Part shown: one piece after another, positions 6,175 through 12,834 of the stretch
Layout of the letters: every line of letters begins with the position of its first letter
Position numbering within the stretch: the first letter of the stretch is position 1
Assembly: GCA_050260275.1 (NCBI GenBank)
Contig: JBLNBX010000120.1
Location: 1-14,117, forward strand
Source of the DNA: DATMXS01 sp050260275
Lineage (GTDB): Bacteria > Acidobacteriota > Terriglobia > Bryobacterales > Bryobacteraceae
Reading direction: 5' to 3'
DNA length: 14,117 nucleotides
Notes under the pieces: model-generated
The model's input: the letters and a program-made list of their open reading frames with translations, nothing else
What the model was told of the DNA's origin: nothing
Database searches by the model: none
Position numbers and translations under genes: made by a program

Positions 6175-7122
6175 TTAGGCCGTACCGCTGTCGTCGTAAA
6201 GAAATCTCCGCACCAGTTCGGACGCTTGTCTCTGCAGGAATTCATTGTCGCCAAAACCTTTGAGCCACACGATCTCAGCATCGCGCCGGAACCAGGTCCA
6301 TTGACGCTTGGCGTACCGCCGCGTGTTCGTCTGCGCGCTCGCAACGGCTTCGGCCAGGGAAACCTCCCCCTTGATGTACTGGAGCGCCTGGCGGTAGCCG
6401 TGCGACTCCAGGGGCTTGACGTCTTCGGGGTACAGTGCGAGGATCCCGCGGACCTCCTCGATGATCCCGGAGGCGAACATCCGCTCTGTGCGGGCGTTCA
6501 GCCGCTCGTACAGTTGCTGGCGCGGGGGGTCGATGCCCAGTTTCAGCGTGCGGTAGCCCTCCAGGGCGTCGCGGCGCTTGAAAAGCTCGGTCAGAGGGCG
6601 CCGGGTCAGCAGCAGCACCTCGCAGGCGCGCACCAGTTTCTGGACGTCTGCGGGATGGATCTTGCGAGCCGCAGCCGGGTCGTGGGCGGCCAGCAGGCGG
6701 TGGAGCCAACCGGGGTGCCGGGCTTCCCGGCTCGCCAGGCGGCGTCTGAGGGCCTCATCGCGCTGCGGCCCGGGGAACAGGCCCTCGAGAAGCGCGCGGA
6801 GGTAGAAACCGGTGCCTCCCACCACTACCGGCAGCCGCCCGCGGCGCGAGATGTCCGAGATCACCGCGCGCCCCACTCGCGCATATTCGCCGGCCGTGAA
6901 CACCTCGCTCGGCTCCACGACGTCTATCAGGTGGTGCGGGATGCCGCATTGTTCGGCACGTGAGAGCTTGGCGGTGCCAATATCGAAATGCCGGAAGACC
7001 TGCAGAGAGTCGCAGTTGACGACCTCGCCACCGAACTCCCCGGCGATGCGCAGTCCCAATTCGCTCTTTCCCGAGCCGGTAGGGCCTACAACTGCAACGA
7101 TCGGGGCCGGCGTGAGCGTCAT
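6175..7122 (-). CDS. miaA: tRNA dimethylallyltransferase
   Basis: Transfers the dimethylallyl group to N6 of A37 in tRNAs that read UNN codons; cytoplasmic. The 315 residues are the normal length. The P-loop is GPTGSGKS (13-20). The catalytic Asp lies in NCDSLQVFRHFDIGTAK (36-52). HHLID is at 63-67, GGTGFYLRALLEG is at 102-114, and the substrate/C-terminal signature QTNTRRYAKRQWTWFRR is at 264-280. The start ATG at 7122 gives the usual spacing to the P-loop; AAAGG lies directly before it, too close for an ideal ribosome site. It is divergent from the large TPR gene, the start codons being 72 bp apart. No hfq or mutL partner is visible. Confidence 0.97.
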   Translation of the reverse strand: MTLTPAPIVAVVGPTGSGKSELGLRIAGEFGGEVVNCDSLQVFRHFDIGTAKLSRAEQCGIPHHLIDVVEPSEVFTAGEYARVGRAVISDISRRGRLPVVVGGTGFYLRALLEGLFPGPQRDEALRRRLASREARHPGWLHRLLAAHDPAAARKIHPADVQKLVRACEVLLLTRRPLTELFKRRDALEGYRTLKLGIDPPRQQLYERLNARTERMFASGIIEEVRGILALYPEDVKPLESHGYRQALQYIKGEVSLAEAVASAQTNTRRYAKRQWTWFRRDAEIVWLKGFGDNEFLQRQASELVRRFLYDDSGTA

Positions 7123-7194
7123 CCTTTATACTGTATGAAGAGCCGTAACAGCCGCGCAGGGGTGCTTTTTCCCCGTGGAGGTATCGCAGGCTTC

Positions 7195-9246
7195 ATGAGC
7201 CAGAGTATTCGCAGTTCACTTCTTGCCCTTGGTTTGGCTGTCGCGCTCGGCGCGCAGGTCCCCGCCGCCAAGACCCCCAACCCAGAAACGGCCGCCCCGG
7301 AGGACAACCGGGCCGAAGCCTACTACCATTTCGCGATGGGCCACATGTACGCCGAGTTGGCTGCAGCCTACGGCTACCGCTCCGCCGACGTTAACAAGGC
7401 CATCGAGCACTACAAGGCCGCTATGAAGGCGGACCCGACTGCCGGATTCCTGAGCGAGGAACTGACGGAACTGTACATGCAGGCCGGCAAACTCCGCGAT
7501 GCGGTCACAGAAGCCGAGGACCTGCTGAAGCGCAACCCCGAAAACATCGAAGCGCGCCGGATGCTCGGCCGTATCTACGCCCGCATGATAGGCGACCAGC
7601 AGGCCAACCGCATCAACGAGGGGATGCTCCGGAGCGCCATAGAGCAGTACGAGAAGATCGTCGAGAAGGCGCCGAAGGACCTGGATAGCTGGGTCATGCT
7701 GGGCCGGCTGTACAAGATCGCCCAGGATTCCGTGGCTTCCGAGAAGGCATACCGCCAAGCGCTCGAGATCGAACCCGGCAACGAGTACGCGCTCTCAGGT
7801 CTGGCGTTGGTTTACTCCGAGCTTGGCGACAACACCCGTGCGCTCGAGATGTGGCGCAGACTCTCGGAGCAGAACCCGAATCCGAGAACCCTCCGCGCGC
7901 TGGCCAGTGCATACGAGCAGGCGCGCGACTACAAGAGCGCAGCCGCCACGCTCCGCCGCGCGCTGGAGCTTGATCCGAGGAACATCGAGATCAAGGCCGG
8001 CCTGGCTGAAAACCTGCTGATGACGGACGATCTCGACGGCGCCCTCGCCCTGTACCGCGAGCTGGCCCAGGCCAACCCACGCGAGCCCCGACTGTGGCTG
8101 CGGCTGTCGCAGATCTACCGTCACAAGAGAGATTTTGCGAGCGCCCGCGACGCGCAGCGCCGGGCTGTCGAGCTCGATCCCGACAACCTCGAGATTCGCT
8201 ACAACGAGGTGAACCTGCTCGAGGCCGAGGGCAAGAACGCCGGCGCAATCCTCGCGCTTCAGAAGATCATCGAAGCCACGGGGCCTGGCGGTGACGCCCC
8301 GGCGCGCGCCAATCGCGTGATTCTGCTGGAGCGGCTCGGACTTCTCTACCGCAACAACGAGCAGTATGCCGAGGCTGTGAAGGCATTCGAGCGGATGACG
8401 GCGGAGGATCCGGATTCCGGCGCCCGCTCCGCCGCACAGATCATCGACACCTGGCGGCAAGCCAAAGAGTTCGACAGGGCCGTAGCGGCCGCCGAGGCGG
8501 CCATGGCCAAGTACCCCGATACGCGCATCGTCAGGCTGGTGAGCTCGAGCATCCTGGCCGATGTCGGCCGCTACGATGAGGCGATCAAGTCGCTCGAAAC
8601 GATGCTCGGCGGCAAGAACGACCGCGAAACGCAGATCGCGCTGGCTCAGATCTTCGACAAGGCGAAGCGCTACAAGGATATGGAGGCCACGCTGGACGCG
8701 GCGGCAAAGCTCGCCCAATCCAATGAGGACCGCGAGACCATCCACTTCATGCGCGGCGCCATGTTCGAGAAGATGAAGGAGTACGAGAAGTCTGAGGCCG
8801 AGTTCCGCAAGGTGCTGGAGCTGAACCCGAACAACGCATCGGCTCTCAACTATCTCGGCTACATGCTCGCCGACAGGAATGTCCGCCTCGAGGAGGCGCA
8901 CCAGCTCATCACACGGGCGCTGGCGCTCGATCCCAACAACGGCGCTTACCTCGACAGTCTCGGTTGGGCCAACTTCCGCCTGGGGAGGCTGGAGGAGGCC
9001 GAGGCCAATCTGCGAGACGCCATAGCCCGCTCCTCCCGCGACCCGGTGGTTCACGATCACCTGGGCGATGTCTACATGGAACGCGGCAAGGTGAAAGAGG
9101 CTATCACCCAGTGGGAACGCTCGCTCAAGGAGTGGCAGGCGTCGGCTAAATCCGACTACGACGAAGCCGAGGTGGCGAAGATCCAGAAGAAGCTGGAGAA
9201 CGCCAGGATCAGGCTCGCGCGCGAGGCCGGCTCGGCCAGCAGGTAG
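7195..9246 (+). CDS. Large exported TPR-repeat protein
   Basis: A 683-residue protein from the ATG at 7195, chosen because a signal peptide follows (MSQSIRSSLLALGLAVALGAQ) with GGAGG and GCAGG upstream. An in-frame ATG at 7135 would add 20 residues, and the still longer reading from 6988 overlaps miaA on the opposite strand. Nearly all of the mature protein is TPR-type helix pairs, roughly 14-16. Examples are DSWVMLGRLYKIAQDSVASEKAYRQAL and AEAEFRK-type repeats ending in ELNPNN. The last third (ALNYLGYMLADRN ... YLDSLGWANFRLGRLEEAEANL ... VHDHLGDVYMERGKVKEAI) matches a pattern I know from TPR lipoprotein/envelope proteins of many Gram-negatives. No lipobox cysteine is present. Likely a periplasmic scaffold; partner unknown. 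phhB starts 4 nt after its stop. Confidence 0.88.
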   Translation: MSQSIRSSLLALGLAVALGAQVPAAKTPNPETAAPEDNRAEAYYHFAMGHMYAELAAAYGYRSADVNKAIEHYKAAMKADPTAGFLSEELTELYMQAGKLRDAVTEAEDLLKRNPENIEARRMLGRIYARMIGDQQANRINEGMLRSAIEQYEKIVEKAPKDLDSWVMLGRLYKIAQDSVASEKAYRQALEIEPGNEYALSGLALVYSELGDNTRALEMWRRLSEQNPNPRTLRALASAYEQARDYKSAAATLRRALELDPRNIEIKAGLAENLLMTDDLDGALALYRELAQANPREPRLWLRLSQIYRHKRDFASARDAQRRAVELDPDNLEIRYNEVNLLEAEGKNAGAILALQKIIEATGPGGDAPARANRVILLERLGLLYRNNEQYAEAVKAFERMTAEDPDSGARSAAQIIDTWRQAKEFDRAVAAAEAAMAKYPDTRIVRLVSSSILADVGRYDEAIKSLETMLGGKNDRETQIALAQIFDKAKRYKDMEATLDAAAKLAQSNEDRETIHFMRGAMFEKMKEYEKSEAEFRKVLELNPNNASALNYLGYMLADRNVRLEEAHQLITRALALDPNNGAYLDSLGWANFRLGRLEEAEANLRDAIARSSRDPVVHDHLGDVYMERGKVKEAITQWERSLKEWQASAKSDYDEAEVAKIQKKLENARIRLAREAGSASR

Positions 9247-9250
9247 GCTC

Positions 9251-9589
9251 GTGGGCGACGCGTGCAGCCTGGCCGATCGCCAGTGTGTTCCTTGCAGGGG
9301 CGGCATCCCGCCCCTGGCTGGCGAACCTCTCGCTGACTTGAGCCGCCAGACGCCCGCGTGGACCGTTGTGGACGGCCATCATATCGAGCGGACCTGGAAG
9401 TTCCCCGATTTCAGGCAGGCGCTGGCATTTGTAAACCGCATTGGCGCGCTCGCCGAGGAGCAGGGGCATCACCCGGACATCTTCCTCACGTGGGGTGAGG
9501 TGCGCGTTAAGATCTTCACCCACAAGATTGACGGCTTGAGCGAGAGCGATTTCATCCTGGCCGCGAAGATCGACCGCCTGCAGGTTTAA
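9251..9589 (+). CDS. phhB: Pterin-4a-carbinolamine dehydratase
   Basis: Dehydrates 4a-hydroxytetrahydropterin, recycling the cofactor of aromatic amino acid hydroxylases; cytoplasmic. The 112 residues fit the family (95-120). A CVPCRGGIPPL stretch (12-22) is followed by W37 and FPDFRQALAFVNRIGALAEE. The active-site signature is GHHPDIFLTWGEVRVKIFTHKIDGL, with His73, His74 and His91 as the expected catalytic set. The start is GTG, 4 nt after the stop of the TPR gene, with AGG in the overlap region as a weak ribosome site, so the two are likely cotranscribed. No phenylalanine hydroxylase is nearby; a general pterin-recycling job is possible. It faces the rlmI-like gene tail to tail. Confidence 0.94.
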   Translation: MGDACSLADRQCVPCRGGIPPLAGEPLADLSRQTPAWTVVDGHHIERTWKFPDFRQALAFVNRIGALAEEQGHHPDIFLTWGEVRVKIFTHKIDGLSESDFILAAKIDRLQV

Positions 9590-9602
9590 AGGCGACTGCC
9601 CG

Positions 9603-9626
9603 CCGGGGAACCCCGTCCAGCCGGGG
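9603..9626. terminator. Possible hairpins between convergent genes
   Basis: In the 57-bp gap between phhB and the rlmI-like gene, CCCCG (9611-9615) can pair either with CGGGG at 9604-9608 or with CGGGG at 9622-9626. No T-tract follows on either strand. A bidirectional or weak terminator is possible, nothing more. Confidence 0.25.
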
Positions 9627-9646
9627 CGCGCGCAGAGCCGTGCCGT

Positions 9647-10828
9647 TCAGAGCACCTGCAGAATCAGGCACTTCAGATACATCGTCTCGGGCACCGTGAG
9701 CAGGATGGGGTGGTCCTGCGCCTGGGTGCGGCGCTCGAGCACGCGCACGGTCCGGCCGGCATCGAGCGATGCCGCCGCCACCGTCTCCAGCAGGTCCGCT
9801 TCACTGAAGTGGTGCGAGCAGGAGCACGTCACCAGCGTGCCACCCGGCTCCAGGAGGTGCATGGCCCGCAGGTTCAACTCCTTGTAGCCGCGTGCCGCGT
9901 CATCCACAGCCGCGCGCGACTTCGCGAACGGCGGCGGATCCAGCACAACGGTCGAGTAGCGAGGCCCCCCGGACCGCATCCCGCTCAGGAAATCGAAAAC
10001 GTTCGCCTCGCGCCACTCGATGTTGCCGATGCCATTTGCAGCGGCGTTTTTCCGCGCCGCCTCCAGCGCAGCGGCCGAGCTGTCGACCGCTTCGACGCGG
10101 TCGCAGACGGAAGCCAAATGCAGCGCGAAACCGCCGGTCGAGGTGAAGCAGTCGAGCGCGCGGCCGCCGCCGCTCCGCGCGGCCCAGATTCGCGCGGCGA
10201 CATAATTCTCGCGCTGGTCGAGGTAGACCCCGGTCTTCTGCCCGCGCAGCAGGTCCGCGTGCAACGTGAGCCCGTTCATCGAGATCGGCGCCTCGCCGGG
10301 GTCAGCGCCGAGAAGCGTGCCGGTGATGAGCAACAGATTTTCCCGGTGCCGCACGGTCGCGTCGTTGCGTTCGACGATGGCGCGAGGTGAGTAGAGTTCC
10401 GCGAGGATGGCGGCAACGTCGCTTTTGGCGCGGTCCATTCCCTGGTTGAGAGTCTGAAGGACAAAGAAGCCGGCGTAGCGGTCGATCACGAGCGCGGGGA
10501 GCAGGTCGCCCTCGGCGTTGACGAGGCGGTAGGCGTCCGTGCCGGCGACGACGCGCTCGCGGTGGCGCGCCGCTGCTTCTATCCGGCGCCGGAAGAACTC
10601 GCGGTCCACGGGCTCGACGCGGCGGCTCAGCAGCCGCAGGCATATCTGAGAGGTGGAGCTGTAGTGGGCAACTCCAAGCGCGTGCCCGTTTGGGGCGGCG
10701 ACACGCACAACGTCACCGGGAGCGGCCGTGCCGCGGTCGGTCACGTCCGATGAAAAGACCCACGGATGCCCGGAAAGGAGCCTGTCAGCCCCTTTCCGGC
10801 TTATGCGGACCAGCGGGAGGCTGTTCAA
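9647..10828 (-). CDS. rlmI: 23S rRNA m5C methyltransferase, RlmI-like (PUA + class I SAM domain)
   Basis: By family, methylates a cytosine of 23S rRNA (C1962 in E. coli for RlmI); exact target here is inferred. The 393 residues match RlmI (about 396). An N-terminal PUA domain (about 5-75, GHPWVFSSDV at 20-29) is followed by RGQKTGVYLDQREN (195-208), the SAM motif ALDCFTSTGGFALHLA (224-239), DPPPFAKS (297-304), TCSCSHH (334-340) carrying the expected catalytic Cys, and QDHP (371-374). The start is TTG at 10828, overlapping the htpX stop as TTGA, with no clear ribosome site of its own, so translation should depend on htpX. Other COG1092 members (RlmK-type, unassigned) are the alternative. Confidence 0.9.
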   Translation of the reverse strand: MNSLPLVRISRKGADRLLSGHPWVFSSDVTDRGTAAPGDVVRVAAPNGHALGVAHYSSTSQICLRLLSRRVEPVDREFFRRRIEAAARHRERVVAGTDAYRLVNAEGDLLPALVIDRYAGFFVLQTLNQGMDRAKSDVAAILAELYSPRAIVERNDATVRHRENLLLITGTLLGADPGEAPISMNGLTLHADLLRGQKTGVYLDQRENYVAARIWAARSGGGRALDCFTSTGGFALHLASVCDRVEAVDSSAAALEAARKNAAANGIGNIEWREANVFDFLSGMRSGGPRYSTVVLDPPPFAKSRAAVDDAARGYKELNLRAMHLLEPGGTLVTCSCSHHFSEADLLETVAAASLDAGRTVRVLERRTQAQDHPILLTVPETMYLKCLILQVL

Positions 10829-11682
10829 CGAATGGGCCTGGGCCGCGCCATCGCTTCGAGGCGCGCGATGCGGTTTTCCGTCGGCGGATGCGTCGAGAAC
10901 AACTTGAGCAGCGCCCCCGCAGAGAACGGCTTGACGATAAACATGTGGGCGGTCGCGGGCGAGGCGTCCATCGGAACGCGCTTCGACCAGGTCTCCAGTT
11001 TCCTCAAGCCGGAGGCCAGTTCGAGCGGCTTGCCCGTCACCTTGGCCGAAGTCGCATCCGCGCCGTACTCGCGTGTGCGCGAGATGGCCATTTGTATTAT
11101 TAGCGCGGCTATCGGCGCCAGGATCATCATGGCCAGGGCGGCGATCGGGCTGCCACCCTCCTCGTCGTCACCGCGAGGGCCAAACCAGAACGCCATGCGC
11201 GCCAAAAACGTGATCGCGGCGGCGACGGTGGCGGCCACGGAACTGACCAGAATGTCGCGGTTCGCCACGTGGCCGAGCTCATGGGCCAGCACGCCCTCGA
11301 GTTCGTCGTCGTTCATCAGTTGCAGGATGCCCGCGGTCACGGCAACCGACGCGTGCTGGGGGTTCCTTCCCGTAGCGAACGCGTTCGGCGATTGATCTGG
11401 TATCACATACAGTTTCGGCACGGGCAACTGCATCCGCGCGGCAAGATTCCGGACCATCGGGGCGATCCGGCGGTAAATCTCCGGGTTTTGGGTTTCGGTG
11501 AGCGGCTGCGCGTTGTACATGCGCAACGCGATTTTGTCCGAGTAGAAATAGCTCGCGAAGTTCATCAGCGCGGCTATGCCCAGCGCTACCCAGAGCCCGT
11601 TAACTCCGCCCGCGGCCTCTCCGATGACAAGCAGTATCCCGCTTAGTAGTCCTAGCAGCAGAACTGTCTTTACGCTGTTCAC
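10825..11682 (-). CDS. htpX: Membrane zinc metalloprotease HtpX
   Basis: M48-family protease of the inner membrane that removes damaged membrane proteins, usually under heat or envelope stress. The 285 residues are typical (about 290). Membrane segments lie at about 6-24, 28-46, 146-168 and 182-200. The zinc site is HELGH at 134-138, with the third ligand Glu205 in SRTREYGAD. The conserved VIPDQSPNAFATGRNP (93-108) and THPPTENRI (264-272) are also present. The start is GTG, with AGAGG 7 nt before it. hsp20 lies 106 bp upstream and a hairpin separates them, so cotranscription is possible but not certain. The rlmI-like start overlaps its stop. Confidence 0.97.
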   Translation of the reverse strand: MNSVKTVLLLGLLSGILLVIGEAAGGVNGLWVALGIAALMNFASYFYSDKIALRMYNAQPLTETQNPEIYRRIAPMVRNLAARMQLPVPKLYVIPDQSPNAFATGRNPQHASVAVTAGILQLMNDDELEGVLAHELGHVANRDILVSSVAATVAAAITFLARMAFWFGPRGDDEEGGSPIAALAMMILAPIAALIIQMAISRTREYGADATSAKVTGKPLELASGLRKLETWSKRVPMDASPATAHMFIVKPFSAGALLKLFSTHPPTENRIARLEAMARPRPIR

Positions 11683-11747
11683 TCGAACCTCTTTGTAATT
11701 ATGACGCGATGGCGGTCCTCAAGTTGCATGCCCACTTGCCGCCGGCC

Positions 11748-11779
11748 GCCCGGGACGGGGCCCCAGACCCGCCCCGGGC
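11748..11779. terminator. GC-rich hairpin after hsp20
   Basis: GCCCGGGACGGG (11748-11759) pairs with CCCGCCCCGGGC (11768-11779) except for one A-C mismatch on the plus strand, which becomes a G-U pair in minus-strand RNA. The loop has 8 bases. It begins 10 nt past the hsp20 stop. No U-tract follows, so it may be a weak terminator or attenuator setting the hsp20-to-htpX ratio. Confidence 0.4.
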
Positions 11780-11788
11780 CTCGTACGC

Positions 11789-12223
11789 CTACTCCTGGAC
11801 ATCGACCTTGATGGTCCGAGGCTTGGCCGCTTCCTTCTTCGGCAGCGTGATCGAGAGCACGCCGTTGCGGTAGTCCGCCTTGACCTGATCGGTGTCAACG
11901 GTGTCGGGCAGGCTGAAGTAGCGAGCAAACTCGCCGTAGCTGCGCTCGATGCGGTGATACCCGCCGTGGCCGTTCACCTTCTCGAACTTGCGCTCGCCCT
12001 TGATCATGAGCGTTCCTTCCTCGATTTGAACCTGAACCTCGGACGGGTTGACGTCCGGCAGGTCCGCCTTCAGGACCAGCGCGTTGTCGGTCTCATAGAT
12101 ATCTACGGACGGCGCCCAGGGCCGTGCAGCCGGAGGCTCACTGAAGAGCCGGTTCACAGCGTCCTGGAAGAGACGTATGCCGGTCGGCAGGTCTACATCG
12201 AATCCATACTTGGTGATAGCCAT
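11789..12223 (-). CDS. Small heat-shock protein, Hsp20/alpha-crystallin family
   Basis: ATP-independent holdase that binds unfolding proteins in the cytoplasm and hands them to DnaK/ClpB. The 144 residues are typical. The alpha-crystallin domain runs from about 38 to 131: PSVDIYETDNALVLKADLPDV, then RIERSYGEFARYFSLPDTVD and the signature ADYRNGVLSITLPK (117-130). The C-terminal I-x-I/V motif that drives oligomer assembly is IKV (138-140). The N-terminal arm (1-37) is short. A strong GGAGGAGG site lies 9 nt before the ATG. A near-consensus promoter with operator-like repeats lies directly upstream. Followed by htpX, giving a stress-related gene order. Confidence 0.97.
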   Translation of the reverse strand: MAITKYGFDVDLPTGIRLFQDAVNRLFSEPPAARPWAPSVDIYETDNALVLKADLPDVNPSEVQVQIEEGTLMIKGERKFEKVNGHGGYHRIERSYGEFARYFSLPDTVDTDQVKADYRNGVLSITLPKKEAAKPRTIKVDVQE

Positions 12224-12250
12224 ATCAGTTGTCCTCCTCCTACGACCACA

Positions 12251-12279
12251 ATCATAAAATATGAGTGTTTGATTGTCAA
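12251..12279 (-). promoter_or_regulatory. Sigma70-type promoter of hsp20 (TTGACA-N17-TATGAT)
   Basis: On the minus strand the -35 box TTGACA (12274-12279) is perfect, the spacer is exactly 17 bp, and the -10 box TATGAT (12251-12256) differs from consensus at one base. Transcription would start near 12244, giving a leader of about 20 nt that is mostly the GGAGGAGG site. It is the clearest promoter in the window and does not look like a sigma32 site. Confidence 0.85.
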
Positions 12280-12280
12280 G
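12260..12280 (-). promoter_or_regulatory. Possible HspR-type (HAIR-like) operator over the hsp20 promoter
   Basis: CTTGACA-N7-ACTCATA matches the HAIR consensus CTTGAGT-N7-ACTCAAG at 10 of 14 fixed positions with exact 7-bp spacing, and covers the -35 box and spacer. Part of the match comes from the -35 box itself. CACTCATA occurs again 28 bp upstream (12288-12295), and TATGAG/CTCATA arms sit at 12288-12305. A repressor site is inference. Confidence 0.3.
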
Positions 12281-12303
12281 AGAATGTTATGAGTGGACGC
12301 TCA

Positions 12304-12356
12304 TAGACCAGAGACAAAAAAAGCGCGGCGGCCAAAGCCTCCGCGCCTGTGGTCTA
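12304..12356 (-). terminator. Intrinsic terminator of the rpoA-rplQ unit
   Basis: In minus-strand RNA a GC-rich stem (GCGCGG 12323-12328 with CCGCGC 12341-12346, continued by GGC/GCC after one mismatch, loop CAAA on the plus strand) is followed directly by seven U (12316-12322). It starts about 30 nt after the rplQ stop. Outer arms TAGACCA (12304-12310) and TGGTCTA (12350-12356) could also pair and enclose the U-tract. Confidence 0.92.
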
Positions 12357-12375
12357 AACCCTTGATTTTGGAAGC

Positions 12376-12825
12376 CTAGGCTTCGCCCTCTGCCTCCTCG
12401 CGGCCTTCCTTCATGGCCTTCAGGCGCTCTTCCTTGCGCCTGGCGCGCTCGGCCGCACGCTTCACCAGCTCGGAGCCCACCAGCTCGAGCATGGCCTGCT
12501 CGGCCCCGTCACCTTTCCGCGGCGCGATCTTCACGATGCGGGTATAGCCGCCATTCCGCTGGGCGAAACGGCCGCCGAGGGTGTTGAAGAGCTTCTGCAC
12601 TGCCTTCGGCGTCCTCAAAAACGCGGCCGCCTGCCGGCGCGTGTGCAATGTGTCGCGCTTGGCGAGGGTGATCATGTGCTCCACCAGCGGCTTGGCCGCC
12701 TTGGCCTTGGGCACGGTCGTAATCACGCGCTCCTGCTCTATGACGCTTGTCACGAGGTTGCGCAGCAGCCCCCAGCGCGCGTCCAGTGGCCGTCCGAGTT
12801 TATATCCTCCGCGCTTGTGTCTCAC
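12376..12825 (-). CDS. rplQ: 50S ribosomal protein L17
   Basis: Large-subunit ribosomal protein near the peptide exit tunnel. The conserved N-terminus MRHKRGGYKLGRPLDARWGLLRNL fixes the start at GTG 12825. The core reaches about residue 120 (RFAQRNGGYTRIVKIAPRKGDGAEQAMLEL), and a 29-residue charged tail rich in Arg/Lys then Glu (121-149) is added. AGGAG, 7 nt before the GTG, overlaps the rpoA stop region; the gap to rpoA is 9 nt, so the two are cotranscribed as in most bacteria. A strong terminator ends the unit. Confidence 0.98.
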   Translation of the reverse strand: MRHKRGGYKLGRPLDARWGLLRNLVTSVIEQERVITTVPKAKAAKPLVEHMITLAKRDTLHTRRQAAAFLRTPKAVQKLFNTLGGRFAQRNGGYTRIVKIAPRKGDGAEQAMLELVGSELVKRAAERARRKEERLKAMKEGREEAEGEA

Positions 12826-12834
12826 GGCAATCTC

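Noticed and set aside
7795..9306. Minus-strand open frame of 503 codons inside the large TPR gene
   Set aside because: Antisense shadow: the plus-strand frame has clear TPR repeats and a signal peptide, while the reverse frame shows no domain.
9295..9316. Perfect 9-bp inverted repeat CAGGGGCGG-CATC-CCGCCCCTG resembling the hairpins at 623-936
   Set aside because: It lies inside phhB and encodes the family-typical CRGGIPPL stretch, so the symmetry is explained by the codons.
11683..11747. Possible separate htpX promoter (CATAAT on the minus strand near 11697-11702)
   Set aside because: No -35 lies at 16-18 bp; the nearest TTGAGG is only 13 bp away, so I cannot support it.
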